Source of the DNA: Microbacterium sp. RURRCA19A
GTDB taxonomy: Bacteria; Actinomycetota; Actinomycetes; Actinomycetales; Microbacteriaceae
Length of the DNA stretch: 64,000 bases
NCBI RefSeq assembly: GCF_900156455.1
Contig: NZ_FTNQ01000001.1
Location: 1,426,001-1,490,000, forward strand
Direction: 5' to 3'
Shown: positions 8,786 to 17,337 of the stretch, piece by piece
How positions within the stretch are numbered: position 1 is the first letter of the stretch
How the letters are laid out: each line of letters begins with the position of its first letter
Notes under the pieces: model-generated
Seen by the model: the letters and a program-made list of their open reading frames with translations, nothing else
The model's database searches: none
Told to the model about the DNA's origin: nothing
Position numbers and translations under genes: made by a program

Positions 8786-8863
8786 ATGCGCACCTCCCCC
8801 CGCGGCGCCGACCGGCACCGACCCCGGAACGCACGTCCCTCCTGCACCGAGCGCGCGCGATGA
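8786..8863 (+). CDS. Putative Arg-rich leader peptide
   Basis: A 25-codon ORF starting MRTSPRGADRH and ending CTERAR. It starts six bases after a TAGAGT -10 box, and its TGA overlaps the ATG of the glycosyltransferase (ATGA at 8860-8863). This arrangement predicts that ribosomes enter on a leaderless start and reinitiate at the main gene. The Arg content and single Cys are noted, but no known attenuator is recognised. It could be chance. Confidence 0.4.
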   Translation: MRTSPRGADRHRPRNARPSCTERAR

Positions 8864-10296
8864 CCGTGCTGCCACCGGGTCGTCAGATGGTCCTGACCTG
8901 GGGGATCCCGCGCTCCTACGGCGGATTGACCGCCGCGCTGCTGCAGCGGTCGCGGATGTTCGATGAGCGAGGCGGGGTGCCCGTGGACGTGCTGACGTGC
9001 GAGGACCGCCCCGACCCGATCGCCACCGCGGCCGAGCTCGCGGAGCGCGCCGCCCTGTCGACCGGCGTCCGGGTGCGGAACCTGTGGGACTGGCTGCGCG
9101 AGAACGAACTGCGGGGCCGAGCGGTCGGACCGGCCGCGGGTTTCTCCCCGCTTCCGGCGGACTCCGCCGTCGACAGCGTGGACGGGGTGGTTCTGCGGCG
9201 CGTCCGCACGGATCCCCGAGGCGCCGTGCAACAGATCGATCATCTGCGTCGCGACGGGACCCTGGCCGCCAGCGACCGCCGCGACGTCCCCGCACCGGAC
9301 GGCGGTGTGCGTCGTGTCGTGGTGACCTGCGACGCGCAGGGCGCCCCGCGTGCCGCCTGGCGTGGAGTGCGGACGCTGTACGCGGCGTGGCTGGACCGTC
9401 TCACCGGACGGCAGGCGACGTTCCTCCTCGTCGACAGCAAGGCGATGGCGCGATTCGCGGCCGGGTACCGACGTCCCCATGTCGTCGTCGTCCACGTGGT
9501 GCACGGCTCGCACCTGACCGACGACGGCGCGGCGCTGCGACCGTCGCGGGCGGAGGTCTTCGCGCGGCTCGGCGCGTTCGACGCGGTCGTGTTCTGCACC
9601 GCCCGACAGGCGCGCGACGTGCGGCGGCGGGTCGGTCCCCTGCCGTTGCTGGCCGTCGTACCTCACCCCGTGTCGCGGGTCGAGGTCCCCTCGGGACCGC
9701 GCAGCGGCGCGGTCGTGATCGCACGCTTGGAGGGCATCAAACGCGTCGAGGACGCCATCGCCGCGTCACGCGCCGCGGCGGAGAGCGTCCCGGAGCTCAC
9801 CCTCGACGTCTACGGTGACGGACCGGAGCGCGACCGGCTCGAGGAACGTGCGGGCACGGACGGGCGCGTGCGGCTGCGCGGCTTCGTCCCGGCTGCACGC
9901 GGGGCTCTGACCTCGGCATCCGTTCTGCTCCTCACCAGCCGCTCCGAGGCGTTCTCGCTCGTCGTGGCCGAGGCGATGGCGGCGGGATGCCTGCCGATCG
10001 CGTACGACGTGCCGTACGGTCCGCGCGAGCTGATCCATCATGGTCGGACGGGGTGGCTCGTCCCGGCGGGCGACGTGGCGCGGCTCACCGCGACGCTGGT
10101 GTCGGCCCTCTCGACCGACGAACGCGTACTCGCGCGGATGCGACGCGATGCGGTCGCCCGCGCGGCGGAGTTCGACGAGTCGGCGGTGCTGGAACGGTGG
10201 GCCGCGACCCTCCGCCGTGCCGCGCGGCGCCATCGGATGCGCGAGCGCACCTGGCGATTCCGGGAGATGGTGCGGCGGCGCCTTCGGATCGGCTGA
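8860..10296 (+). CDS. Glycosyltransferase, GT4/TagE-like
   Basis: A 478-residue GT-B glycosyltransferase. The N-terminal LTWGIPRSYGGLTAALLQRS segment resembles teichoic-acid glucosyltransferases of the TagE group. The C-terminal domain has LDVYGDGPERDRLEE, a GFVP segment and the nucleotide-sugar site SEAFSLVVAEAMAAGCLPI. It likely transfers a sugar from a nucleotide donor to a cell-surface polymer; acceptor unknown. It has no ribosome site of its own and overlaps a short upstream ORF by ATGA, suggesting translational coupling. Confidence 0.85.
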   Translation: MTVLPPGRQMVLTWGIPRSYGGLTAALLQRSRMFDERGGVPVDVLTCEDRPDPIATAAELAERAALSTGVRVRNLWDWLRENELRGRAVGPAAGFSPLPADSAVDSVDGVVLRRVRTDPRGAVQQIDHLRRDGTLAASDRRDVPAPDGGVRRVVVTCDAQGAPRAAWRGVRTLYAAWLDRLTGRQATFLLVDSKAMARFAAGYRRPHVVVVHVVHGSHLTDDGAALRPSRAEVFARLGAFDAVVFCTARQARDVRRRVGPLPLLAVVPHPVSRVEVPSGPRSGAVVIARLEGIKRVEDAIAASRAAAESVPELTLDVYGDGPERDRLEERAGTDGRVRLRGFVPAARGALTSASVLLLTSRSEAFSLVVAEAMAAGCLPIAYDVPYGPRELIHHGRTGWLVPAGDVARLTATLVSALSTDERVLARMRRDAVARAAEFDESAVLERWAATLRRAARRHRMRERTWRFREMVRRRLRIG

Positions 10297-10413
10297 GAGC
10301 CGGTCCTTCTCGCATCCGCCGAGCGTACTCTCGTCCTACCCAGCCCCGGCATCGCCGGCGCGGATGCGCCTCTCCCGGCGCGCGACGTTCCCTGTCCGTC
10401 GAGCCACTCCCCC

Positions 10414-10433
10414 ACCCCGGCTCCGGACGGGGT
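10414..10433. terminator. Possible terminator hairpin between convergent genes
   Basis: ACCCCG (10414-10419) pairs with CGGGGT (10428-10433), a six-base stem between the glycosyltransferase and the convergent acidic protein gene. No T-run; weak. Confidence 0.3.
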
Positions 10434-10440
10434 CCGTCGT

Positions 10441-10626
10441 TCAGCGGTCTTCGCCGTACGCGCGGATGCTGCGCAGGTCGTCGTTCAGCTCCGCGTCGGC
10501 GGTGTCGCCGCCGACCGCACGGTCCGCCGACCGCTGCTCCTGCGCACCGGCCGACTTCTCCTCGGGTGCCGCCTCGGTGGCCCCGTCCATCACCGGCGCG
10601 TCCTGGGTGGGTTCACGTTCGTCCAT
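10441..10626 (-). CDS. Small acidic protein of unknown function
   Basis: A 61-residue highly charged, Asp/Glu/Ala-rich protein with no hydrophobic segment, probably unstructured and cytoplasmic. It ends with LNDDLRSIRAYGEDR, the only part with mixed helical character. The ATG at 10626 has an excellent GGAGGA ribosome site, which is the main support for a real gene. No family recognised. It is divergent from the riboswitch-controlled terC gene. Confidence 0.6.
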   Translation of the reverse strand: MDEREPTQDAPVMDGATEAAPEEKSAGAQEQRSADRAVGGDTADAELNDDLRSIRAYGEDR

Positions 10627-10758
10627 CGGGTCCTCCTCGATCCGGGTCCTCCCGGCATCCTGTGGCCGGGCCGGATTCCGGAGCGAGGGCTTGCGTCCGC
10701 GACGCGGTCGTGCTGATCGACTCCGAATCGGCATTCGGCCGCGCCTGTCAAGCTCCGG

Positions 10759-10764
10759 TATGAT
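10759..10764 (+). promoter_or_regulatory. -10 box of the terC riboswitch transcript
   Basis: TATGAT lies about ten bases before the riboswitch aptamer. The -35 candidate TTCGGC (10734-10739) is poor, with 19-base spacing. Confidence 0.45.
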
Positions 10765-10769
10765 GGTTC

Positions 10770-10870
10770 CCGACAAGGGGAGTATTCCCACGCGACGATC
10801 CCGTCAATACGGTCCACGCCATCGTGGACCCGGGCCGTCGGCTCGCATCGCGAGTGGAAGAGACCTTGGT
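10770..10870 (+). ncRNA. yybP-ykoY-type Mn2+ riboswitch upstream of terC
   Basis: The aptamer hallmarks are present in order. AAGGGGAGTA (10775-10784) opens the first internal loop, a CCCGTCAATACGG hairpin fills the middle, and GAGACCTT (10860-10867) closes the structure. P1 is formed by CAAGG (10774-10778) with CCTTG (10864-10868). These motifs match the yybP-ykoY family, which binds Mn2+ and commonly controls TerC/Alx and MntP transporters. The gene downstream is a TerC-family protein, as expected. The ribosome site TTGGAGG (10893-10899) lies 23 bases past the aptamer, so either translational or transcriptional control is possible. Confidence 0.85.
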
Positions 10871-10904
10871 GTTTCGACGTACACCAGAACCCTTGGAGGC
10901 CCGC

Positions 10905-11927
10905 GTGGGTGTCACCCCGCTCATCTGGATCATCACGATCGCGATCACGATCGCGTTCTTCGTGTTCGAGTTCTTCGCACACGTCCGCAAAGCGCACGAA
11001 CCGACCATCGGGGAATCCGCCCGCTGGTCGGCGTTCTACATCGGCCTGGCCCTGCTGTTCGGCGTCGGCATCGGCGTGTTCTCGGGGTGGACCTACGGCG
11101 GCGAGTACTTCGCCGGCTACCTCACCGAGAAGGCCCTGTCGATCGACAACCTCTTCGTGTTCCTGATCATCATGACCGGCTTCGCGGTGCCCAAGAAGTA
11201 CCAGCAGAAGGTCCTGATGATCGGCATCGTCATCGCGCTGGTGATGCGCGGGGCGTTCATCGCCGTCGGTGCCGCCCTCATCGAGAACTTCTCGTGGATC
11301 TTCTACATCTTCGGTGCGCTGCTGCTCTTCCTCGCGTACCGTCAGGCGTTCGCACACGGTGAGAGCGACCCCGCGAACGGCAGGTTCATGCGGTTCGTGC
11401 GCCGCGTCCTCCCCGTCAGCGAGGAGTACAACGGCGACAAGCTCACCGTGCAGAAGAACGGGAAGCGCTTCGTCACGCCGATGCTCCTGGTCATCGTCGC
11501 GATCGGTTTCATCGATCTGGTCTTCGCGATCGACTCGATCCCCGCGATCTACGGGCTGACCAACGAGGCGTACATCGTGTTCACCGCCAACGCCTTCGCC
11601 TTGATGGGTCTGCGGCAGCTGTACTTCCTCATCGGCGGCCTCCTCGAGCGCCTCGTGTACCTCTCGCAGGGCCTCGCGGTCATCCTGGCGTTCATCGGAG
11701 TGAAGCTCGTCTTCCACGCCCTTCACGTCAACGAACTCCCCTTCATCAACGGCGGCGAGCCGCTGCTGTGGGTGCCGGAGATCCCGATCTGGCTGTCGTT
11801 GCTGTTCATCGCGGCGACCGTCGCGGTGGCGACCGTGGCGAGCCTGGCCAAGACGCGCAAGGACGCCCAGAAGAAGCGCCGCGACGAGTTCGAGGGCGAG
11901 AAGGTCGTCCACGCACCCGAGGACTGA
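10905..11927 (+). CDS. TerC/Alx-family integral membrane protein
   Basis: A 340-residue polytopic protein with about eight membrane helices. Family motifs include EKALSIDNLFVFLIIM and IDLVFAIDSIPAIYGLT, whose paired Asp residues in the membrane are characteristic of TerC and are thought to bind metal. Members such as E. coli Alx and Bacillus MeeF/MeeY act in manganese export or metalation of exported proteins. GTG at 10905 is chosen from TTGGAGG at 10893-10899; an upstream in-frame start would lie inside the riboswitch. The Mn2+ riboswitch upstream supports a manganese role. Confidence 0.92.
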   Translation: MGVTPLIWIITIAITIAFFVFEFFAHVRKAHEPTIGESARWSAFYIGLALLFGVGIGVFSGWTYGGEYFAGYLTEKALSIDNLFVFLIIMTGFAVPKKYQQKVLMIGIVIALVMRGAFIAVGAALIENFSWIFYIFGALLLFLAYRQAFAHGESDPANGRFMRFVRRVLPVSEEYNGDKLTVQKNGKRFVTPMLLVIVAIGFIDLVFAIDSIPAIYGLTNEAYIVFTANAFALMGLRQLYFLIGGLLERLVYLSQGLAVILAFIGVKLVFHALHVNELPFINGGEPLLWVPEIPIWLSLLFIAATVAVATVASLAKTRKDAQKKRRDEFEGEKVVHAPED

Positions 11928-11933
11928 TCCGCC

Positions 11934-11969
11934 GCACCGGGTCCACGGTGGATGCCGTGGGCCCGGTGC
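11934..11969 (+). terminator. Strong hairpin after terC
   Basis: A 15-base stem with one G-U pair (11934-11948 with 11955-11969) and a six-base loop starts seven bases after the terC stop. There is no T-run, as is common in high-GC actinobacteria. Confidence 0.65.
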
Positions 11970-12019
11970 CGTATCCGTGCGCTCCGCGCAACCCCGCAGG
12001 CATCGGCATGGGACCGACC

Positions 12020-12025
12020 TACCGT
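12020..12025 (+). promoter_or_regulatory. -10 box for leaderless oxidoreductase mRNA
   Basis: TACCGT ends six bases before ATG 12032. This supports that ATG over the alternative ATG at 12008, which would lie upstream of the box. Confidence 0.5.
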
Positions 12026-12031
12026 GACGGC

Positions 12032-12997
12032 ATGACTCGTTTCGGATACACCCTCATGACCGAGCAGAGCGGTCCCCGCGAACTCGTGGACTACGCCGTC
12101 GGCGCCGAGCGCGCCGGATACGACTTCCTCGTCTCCAGTGACCACTACTCCCCGTGGCTGACGTCCCAGGGGCACGCGCCGTACGCGTGGACCGTGCTGG
12201 GCGCAGTCGCCTACGCCACCACCGACATCGAGCTGATGACCTACGTCACCTGCCCGACCATCCGCTACCACCCCGCCGTCGTCGCGCAGAAGGCGGCCAC
12301 GCTGCAGCTGCTGTCGGACGGGCGGTTCACCCTCGGCCTCGGCTCCGGAGAGAACCTCAACGAACACGTGGTCGGCGAGGGCTGGCCGGCCGTCCATGCC
12401 CGCCAGGACATGCTCGTCGAGGCGATCGAGATCATCCGCGCGCTGCACACCGGCGATCTCGTGACCTACGACGGCGAGTATTTCCGGGTCGATTCCGCGC
12501 GGGTGTGGGATGCACCCGAGGGCGGTGTGCCCATCGGCGTCGCCGTGTCGGGCGAGCATTCGATCGAGCGGTTCGCGCCGCTGGGCGACCACCTCATCAC
12601 CACCGAACCCGAGGCGGACCTGATCCGCGGGTGGGACGCGCACCACGAGGGCGTCTCGCGCAAGATCGGCCAGATCCCGATCAGCTGGGATCCCGACAAG
12701 GATGCCGCGGTCGCCCGCGCGCACGACCAGTTCCGGTGGTTCGCCGGCGGCTGGGCCGTGAATTCCGATCTGCCCACTCCCGCGGGGTTCGCCGGCGCGT
12801 CGCAGTTCGTGCGCCCCGATGACGTCGCGGACTCGATCGCCTGCGGCCCCGATCTCGATGAACTCGCGGAGAGCGTGCGTCCCTTCATCGACGCGGGCTT
12901 CACCGATGTCGCGATCGTTCAGGTGGGCGACGCACAGCAACAGCGTTTCGTCGACGAGGTCGCCGCCCCGCTGCTGGAGAAGCTCCGGGCCCTCTGA
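12032..12997 (+). CDS. LLM-class F420-dependent oxidoreductase, G6PDH-like
   Basis: A 321-residue luciferase-like TIM-barrel protein, MTRFGYTLMTEQSGP at the N-terminus. Features of the F420-dependent glucose-6-phosphate dehydrogenase-like subfamily are visible: SSDHYSPW near residue 40, TCPTIRYHPAVVAQKAATL, and GLGSGENLNEHVVG. It probably oxidises or reduces an organic substrate with coenzyme F420; the exact substrate is uncertain. It stands alone between terC and the polysaccharide locus. Start chosen by the -10 box six bases upstream. Confidence 0.88.
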   Translation: MTRFGYTLMTEQSGPRELVDYAVGAERAGYDFLVSSDHYSPWLTSQGHAPYAWTVLGAVAYATTDIELMTYVTCPTIRYHPAVVAQKAATLQLLSDGRFTLGLGSGENLNEHVVGEGWPAVHARQDMLVEAIEIIRALHTGDLVTYDGEYFRVDSARVWDAPEGGVPIGVAVSGEHSIERFAPLGDHLITTEPEADLIRGWDAHHEGVSRKIGQIPISWDPDKDAAVARAHDQFRWFAGGWAVNSDLPTPAGFAGASQFVRPDDVADSIACGPDLDELAESVRPFIDAGFTDVAIVQVGDAQQQRFVDEVAAPLLEKLRAL

Positions 12998-13019
12998 GAT
13001 CTCCCGGCCCCGCCGTGGC

Positions 13020-13871
13020 TCAGATCACATGCCCGGTCTCACGTACCCACTGGTCGAGCCGCCACACCGGTACCCGGAACACCCGGGCGACGTCCGCGAT
13101 CGCGTGATGCCCCTCGACGACGGAGGCCACGGCGAACTCCTGCAACGAGCGGAAGTTCCGCCCGGCGAGCGGACCCACGCGAAGGTCGGCGAAGGTTCGC
13201 GGCGCGGTGGCCGGCTGGGTGCCCGACGCGACGAAGACGTAGGCCGACGCCCCCTGCATCCCCCGCTCGGCCGCGCGTTGGTGCACGCGCGGAGCGACCG
13301 AGGGCACGTGCGCGGGCGGGACGGATGGGGCGTGCGCCGGGGCCGGCGGGGGCGGGGCGGAGTGATGTCCCGCGGATGTCGCCGGTGTCTGCCACGGGGC
13401 CGGCGGCAGCACTTCCGTCCCGGGTGCGATGTGCGGCGAGAAGCCCGTGCCGGGCGCGCGCTCGGCGGGGGGTCGATGCATAGGAGCGGCCGGGGCTGCG
13501 TCCGGTTCGGGCGCCGTCCGCGAAGTCATCCAGGGCGCGGGAGGAAGCTCCCCACCCCAGATCACGGGGCTCGGCACCACGTGGGGGCTCGAACTCGGCG
13601 CGTCGATCGCGTCGGACGCCGGAGTCGCGGCGATCCCGTCGCCGAACAGGTCTGACACACCGACCTCGAAGACGTCGGCGAGCGCCACCAGCACCGCCAA
13701 CGGCACCGCGGTGCGACCGGACTCGATCGACTTGATGCGCTGCTCGGACAGCGCGGCTTCGAACGACAACGCGGCGAGCGACATCCCGCGAGCCAGGCGC
13801 ATGGCACGCACCCGCTCGCCGAGCGTGCGGAGAACGGCGTTCAGCCGATCGTCTTCGTGCTCCTCGGTCAT
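13020..13871 (-). CDS. XRE-family regulator with C-terminal module shared with neighbour
   Basis: A 283-residue protein. Residues about 10-80 form a classical XRE/Cro helix-turn-helix (GERVRAMRLARGMSLAALS, SEQRIKSIESGR, VLVALADVFEVGVSDLFG). A Pro/Ala-rich linker of about 130 residues follows. Residues 227-283 (FADLRVGPLAGRNFRSLQEF onward, ending RVFRVPVWRLDQWV) match the last part of the adjacent beta-helix protein in 31 of 50 hand-aligned positions. The ATG overlaps the stop of that gene (ATGA at 13871-13868), so the two are translated together. It likely regulates the polysaccharide locus upstream in the operon. Function of the shared module is unknown. Confidence 0.85.
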   Translation of the reverse strand: MTEEHEDDRLNAVLRTLGERVRAMRLARGMSLAALSFEAALSEQRIKSIESGRTAVPLAVLVALADVFEVGVSDLFGDGIAATPASDAIDAPSSSPHVVPSPVIWGGELPPAPWMTSRTAPEPDAAPAAPMHRPPAERAPGTGFSPHIAPGTEVLPPAPWQTPATSAGHHSAPPPPAPAHAPSVPPAHVPSVAPRVHQRAAERGMQGASAYVFVASGTQPATAPRTFADLRVGPLAGRNFRSLQEFAVASVVEGHHAIADVARVFRVPVWRLDQWVRETGHVI

Positions 13872-15985
13872 CGACGACTCCCTCCCCCGGTCGGGTTGTG
13901 CGCTGCCGCGTCGACCCACTGTTGCAGTCGCCACTGCTGGATGCGGAACAGGCGCGCGATGGTCGGCACTGAATACCCTCCTTCGAGCACAGCCGCCACG
14001 GCGAACTGCTGCAGGGAGGCGAAGGTGCGGCCTTCCAGGGGACCGGTGCGCAGGTCGGCGAACGAGCGGGGCCGATGAGGCGCCGGGCGAGGGCCGACCG
14101 TCGTCGGCGACGCGGCCGGGCGCGACGCGAGACGCGCCTCGGTGGACGCCGACGCGGGCCCGCGCCTGCCGGAACCGGGCCGAGGCGTCTCGGCGGTGGG
14201 AGTGGGCTCGCGTCGCGCCGGGTCGGGTGGCGCCCATCCCGCAGCGGGGGCGTCGGGGCGGTAGGCCGCCACCTGCTCCTCGCCGTGCCGCAGCAGCGCC
14301 TCGTGCAGCAGCCTCCGGAGCTTCTGGTGTTCGCGACGGCGTCGCCAGAGCACCGGCACCCCGATCGCCGGGATCAGGAGGACCAACGCCCACATCCACA
14401 TCATCGGATGCTCGTTCATCCAGCCGACCCAGGCCCACTGGAACGTCCAATCGGTCTGCACGTTGCCCTGCTGCATCGTCCGGGAGCCCGACCACGCGGC
14501 CACGACGTCCTGACCGACGCCGTGGAAGGTGTTCCCGGTGATATCGGCACGAGCGTCGTCGGAGAGTTCGACGGCGAACCCGGATGCCACCCGCAGATCG
14601 TTGTCGCGAACGATCGCGGCCGCGCCGGTCAGTTCGAGCGCGATGCGGCGGCCGGCGAGTCGGGAGTCGGACACCGTGGCATCCGTGATCTTCCCGGATA
14701 CGTCGAGACCCCGCAGATCGGACGAGGTGAGGTCGGCGTCGGCCACGGTGAGCCCGGTCGACGCGCCCTCGACGAGGACCGCCGTGCGCGTCTCGGACAC
14801 CTCGGTGCCGCGGATCTCGGTCGCGTCGGTGGAGATCACCCGGACGCCGCCCTCGCCGTTGTCGCGCACGTGCGAACCGGTGAGCGTGAACCCCTTCGCG
14901 GGGCTCAGTCCGTACCCGCCCGACGTGGGACCGTCGGCGAGGGCGGAACCGTCGATGCGGATGCCCCATCCCGACGAGCCGGCGACCGTGGAGTCGGTGA
15001 TCTTCGTCCCCGTGGACTGTCGCGAGACGGAGATGCCGTCGCCGCCGGAGTCGGTGATCGTCGTCCGCTCGACGGTGGTGTCCGACGCGCCGTTGGTCAC
15101 CTCGAAGCCCGTCAGGGTGGAGCGCTCGATCGTGCTGTCCTGGATGCCCGCCTGGGTGGTATCCGAGAAGAACACCCCGTAGTGCAGTCCCGTGATCTTC
15201 GTCGAGACGATCCCCGCCGAGGCGCGGTCGTCTCCGGTGCCCGTGACGGCGAGACCACCGGTGCGACCGCTCCAGTATCCGAGATCGCGGATCTCGGCGT
15301 GACCGATGGCCAGCACGCCATCGCGGGCGCGTAGGTAAGCCCGGCCATCCGCCTCGTCGAGGTCGGGAGCGGCCGCGGATTCGTCCCAGGAGGTGATGAC
15401 GAGCGGATCGCTCTCCACACCCATGACCCCGAGATTGCCGCCCCAGGTGACGATGCTGGTCGTCCCCGCGGGCGAACTCGACATCCGCACGGTCCCGCCG
15501 CCGACGAAGTCGAGTTCGGCCCCCCGCCGGATCACGACGTTGCGCAATAGCGTCACGGTCCGCTCGTCATCGATTCGGACCGCCCCCAGAGCCACCAGGT
15601 CGGCGACGTGGTACAGCGTCGCCTGCCCGTTCTGCGGAGCCAGGACGACGGTGTTCCACTGGTCCACGAGCGCGGGGTCCCCGGGCGCCAGCGCGGCCAC
15701 GGCCGTCAGCCGTGCGTCCTCGGCCGCGACCAGTTCGGCGGGGCTCTTCGGAGCGGCCGGGGTCTCGCCGGCATCCGGGGTCGGAGACACCCCCACGACC
15801 GGGCCCGTCGGCGCGTCGGCGCGGAGCCAGGGCAGGAACGTGCCGGTGTGGACGAAATTGCCCGCGAGGACGACGCCGGCCACGAGCACGATCACCGCGA
15901 CGACCATGATCACCCGCGCCACCCCTCGGATGGCCGGGTGCGTGTCGCCGCGTTCCAGCGCGGTCAGTGCGCCGTCGTCAGCCAC
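13868..15985 (-). CDS. Membrane-spanning right-handed beta-helix protein
   Basis: A 705-residue protein. A first membrane helix lies at about residues 22-44. A long extracytoplasmic region then shows repeated short strands typical of parallel beta-helix/PbH1 repeats (RTTITDSGGDGISV, STVAGSSGWGIRI and similar). A second membrane helix lies at about 528-547, followed by Arg-rich WRRRREHQKLRR. The Pro-rich cytoplasmic tail ends in a module (642-691) shared with the downstream XRE regulator. Beta-helix domains usually bind, cleave or epimerise polysaccharides; no catalytic set is identified. The start overlaps the glycosyltransferase stop by eight bases, giving a tight three-gene operon. A polymer-sensing or export-associated role is inferred. 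Confidence 0.82.
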   Translation of the reverse strand: MADDGALTALERGDTHPAIRGVARVIMVVAVIVLVAGVVLAGNFVHTGTFLPWLRADAPTGPVVGVSPTPDAGETPAAPKSPAELVAAEDARLTAVAALAPGDPALVDQWNTVVLAPQNGQATLYHVADLVALGAVRIDDERTVTLLRNVVIRRGAELDFVGGGTVRMSSSPAGTTSIVTWGGNLGVMGVESDPLVITSWDESAAAPDLDEADGRAYLRARDGVLAIGHAEIRDLGYWSGRTGGLAVTGTGDDRASAGIVSTKITGLHYGVFFSDTTQAGIQDSTIERSTLTGFEVTNGASDTTVERTTITDSGGDGISVSRQSTGTKITDSTVAGSSGWGIRIDGSALADGPTSGGYGLSPAKGFTLTGSHVRDNGEGGVRVISTDATEIRGTEVSETRTAVLVEGASTGLTVADADLTSSDLRGLDVSGKITDATVSDSRLAGRRIALELTGAAAIVRDNDLRVASGFAVELSDDARADITGNTFHGVGQDVVAAWSGSRTMQQGNVQTDWTFQWAWVGWMNEHPMMWMWALVLLIPAIGVPVLWRRRREHQKLRRLLHEALLRHGEEQVAAYRPDAPAAGWAPPDPARREPTPTAETPRPGSGRRGPASASTEARLASRPAASPTTVGPRPAPHRPRSFADLRTGPLEGRTFASLQQFAVAAVLEGGYSVPTIARLFRIQQWRLQQWVDAAAHNPTGGGSRR

Positions 15986-17264
15986 GCGCCGGATCCGTGG
16001 CGTCCGCGGACGACGTCGCCCATCCCATGCTCGCGGCGGATTGCCCCTCGCCGCCCAGACTCGCCTCGGACTGCCCCTCTCCGCCCTGCGCGTCGGCGGA
16101 GCGCGTCAACCAGCCCTGCTTGTTCATCGTGAACAGCGCGTACACCTTGACGGGCAGGGCGACGAAGATGATGATCACGGTCACCAGCGGCAGCAGGACG
16201 ATGTCCTCGGGACGCCGCCACAGGTGCGACATCCCGCGGATGCCACGCCCCACGAACAGCCAGACGATCGCGAGTGTGAGGGCGAGGATCGGCTGCTGCG
16301 CGCGCACCGACAGGAAGATGTAGGCCAGCGCCACGCACATCGTGAAGGGGGTCAACAGGATCTGCATCATCGTGATCTGCGAGATCAGCGGCACCTTGAA
16401 GACCCACCCGCGGCGGATCGCGGTGAGGTAGCAGCGGAACGAGTTGCGGCTCCATCGCACGCGCTGCTTCACGAAGGCCCGGAACGTGCCGGGGAACATC
16501 GACAGCGCACGGGCGCTGTCCTGGTGCGCCACGCGGAAGCCCTGCGAGAGCACCAGCCAGGTCATGCGCCCGTCATCGCCGGCGATGCATTCCTTGCCGA
16601 AGAAGATCTCGTGCTCGAGGTCTTCGACCCGGGGCTGGATGACCGAGGTGCGATAGGCCGCCGTGCGGCCCGACGCGCAGATGATGCCGCCGAAGCGCCC
16701 CATCGCGGGGGCGTAGTCCGTGTAGCGCAGGTCGATGATCCAGTCGGCCACGCGGCGCCAGATGCTCGACTTCGGCATGTACACGTTCTGGCGGGTGCTG
16801 ACCGCGCCCACCGCCGGGTCGATGAACGGCATCTGGACGGCGTCGAGCATGCCGTCCTCCCACGCGGTGTCGGAATCGACGAACACGATCAGCTCGGTGT
16901 CCACCATCCGGATGCCGACACCCAGCGCCGAACGCTTGCCCCGGTGATGGAACATCACGACCTCGACCGTGGGCAGCCCCATCGCCTCGATGCGCTGCTG
17001 CGCCTCGACGTCGGCCACGTCCAGGACGATGATGATCCGTGACGGCCCCTGACGCACCCAGGTCTGGAGGCAGCGCACCAGCACGTCGGGATCCTCGTGG
17101 AACGAGGGGACCACGACCGTGGTGGTCGTGCGGTAGTCGTTGCGCACCGGACGCGACGTCGCGGCGAGCAGTTTGCGGACGAGCCAGAAGCCCCAGGACA
17201 CGATCCCGAGATACCCGAACGGAAGCAGCCACATCAGCTGTTCACCGAATGAGCCCTGGCCCAC
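15978..17264 (-). CDS. Processive family 2 glycosyltransferase, HasA/NodC-like
   Basis: A 428-residue membrane synthase. After one N-terminal helix (about 11-32) the GT-A domain shows VVVPSFHEDP, the DSD metal/nucleotide motif at 130-132, GDD at 229-231 and the processive QRVRW motif at 267-271. Several C-terminal membrane helices follow. This pattern matches synthases that polymerise and extrude a beta-linked polysaccharide, such as hyaluronan or chitin-like polymers. GTG at 17264 has a GGGAGGA ribosome site. Its partners are two beta-helix proteins and a GH114-like hydrolase. The sugar cannot be determined. Confidence 0.88.
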   Translation of the reverse strand: MGQGSFGEQLMWLLPFGYLGIVSWGFWLVRKLLAATSRPVRNDYRTTTTVVVPSFHEDPDVLVRCLQTWVRQGPSRIIIVLDVADVEAQQRIEAMGLPTVEVVMFHHRGKRSALGVGIRMVDTELIVFVDSDTAWEDGMLDAVQMPFIDPAVGAVSTRQNVYMPKSSIWRRVADWIIDLRYTDYAPAMGRFGGIICASGRTAAYRTSVIQPRVEDLEHEIFFGKECIAGDDGRMTWLVLSQGFRVAHQDSARALSMFPGTFRAFVKQRVRWSRNSFRCYLTAIRRGWVFKVPLISQITMMQILLTPFTMCVALAYIFLSVRAQQPILALTLAIVWLFVGRGIRGMSHLWRRPEDIVLLPLVTVIIIFVALPVKVYALFTMNKQGWLTRSADAQGGEGQSEASLGGEGQSAASMGWATSSADATDPARG

Positions 17265-17337
17265 GTGTCCTCCCCTGCCTGCGGCGGATACGCCGAGTTA
17301 CGGTCCGGGGGTGACAGTGCAGGTTACCGTGTCCGTG

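Noticed and set aside
15978..17264. Naming the GT2 enzyme hyaluronan synthase
   Set aside because: Motifs are shared by many processive GT2 enzymes; no UDP-glucose dehydrogenase or other hyaluronan genes lie nearby.
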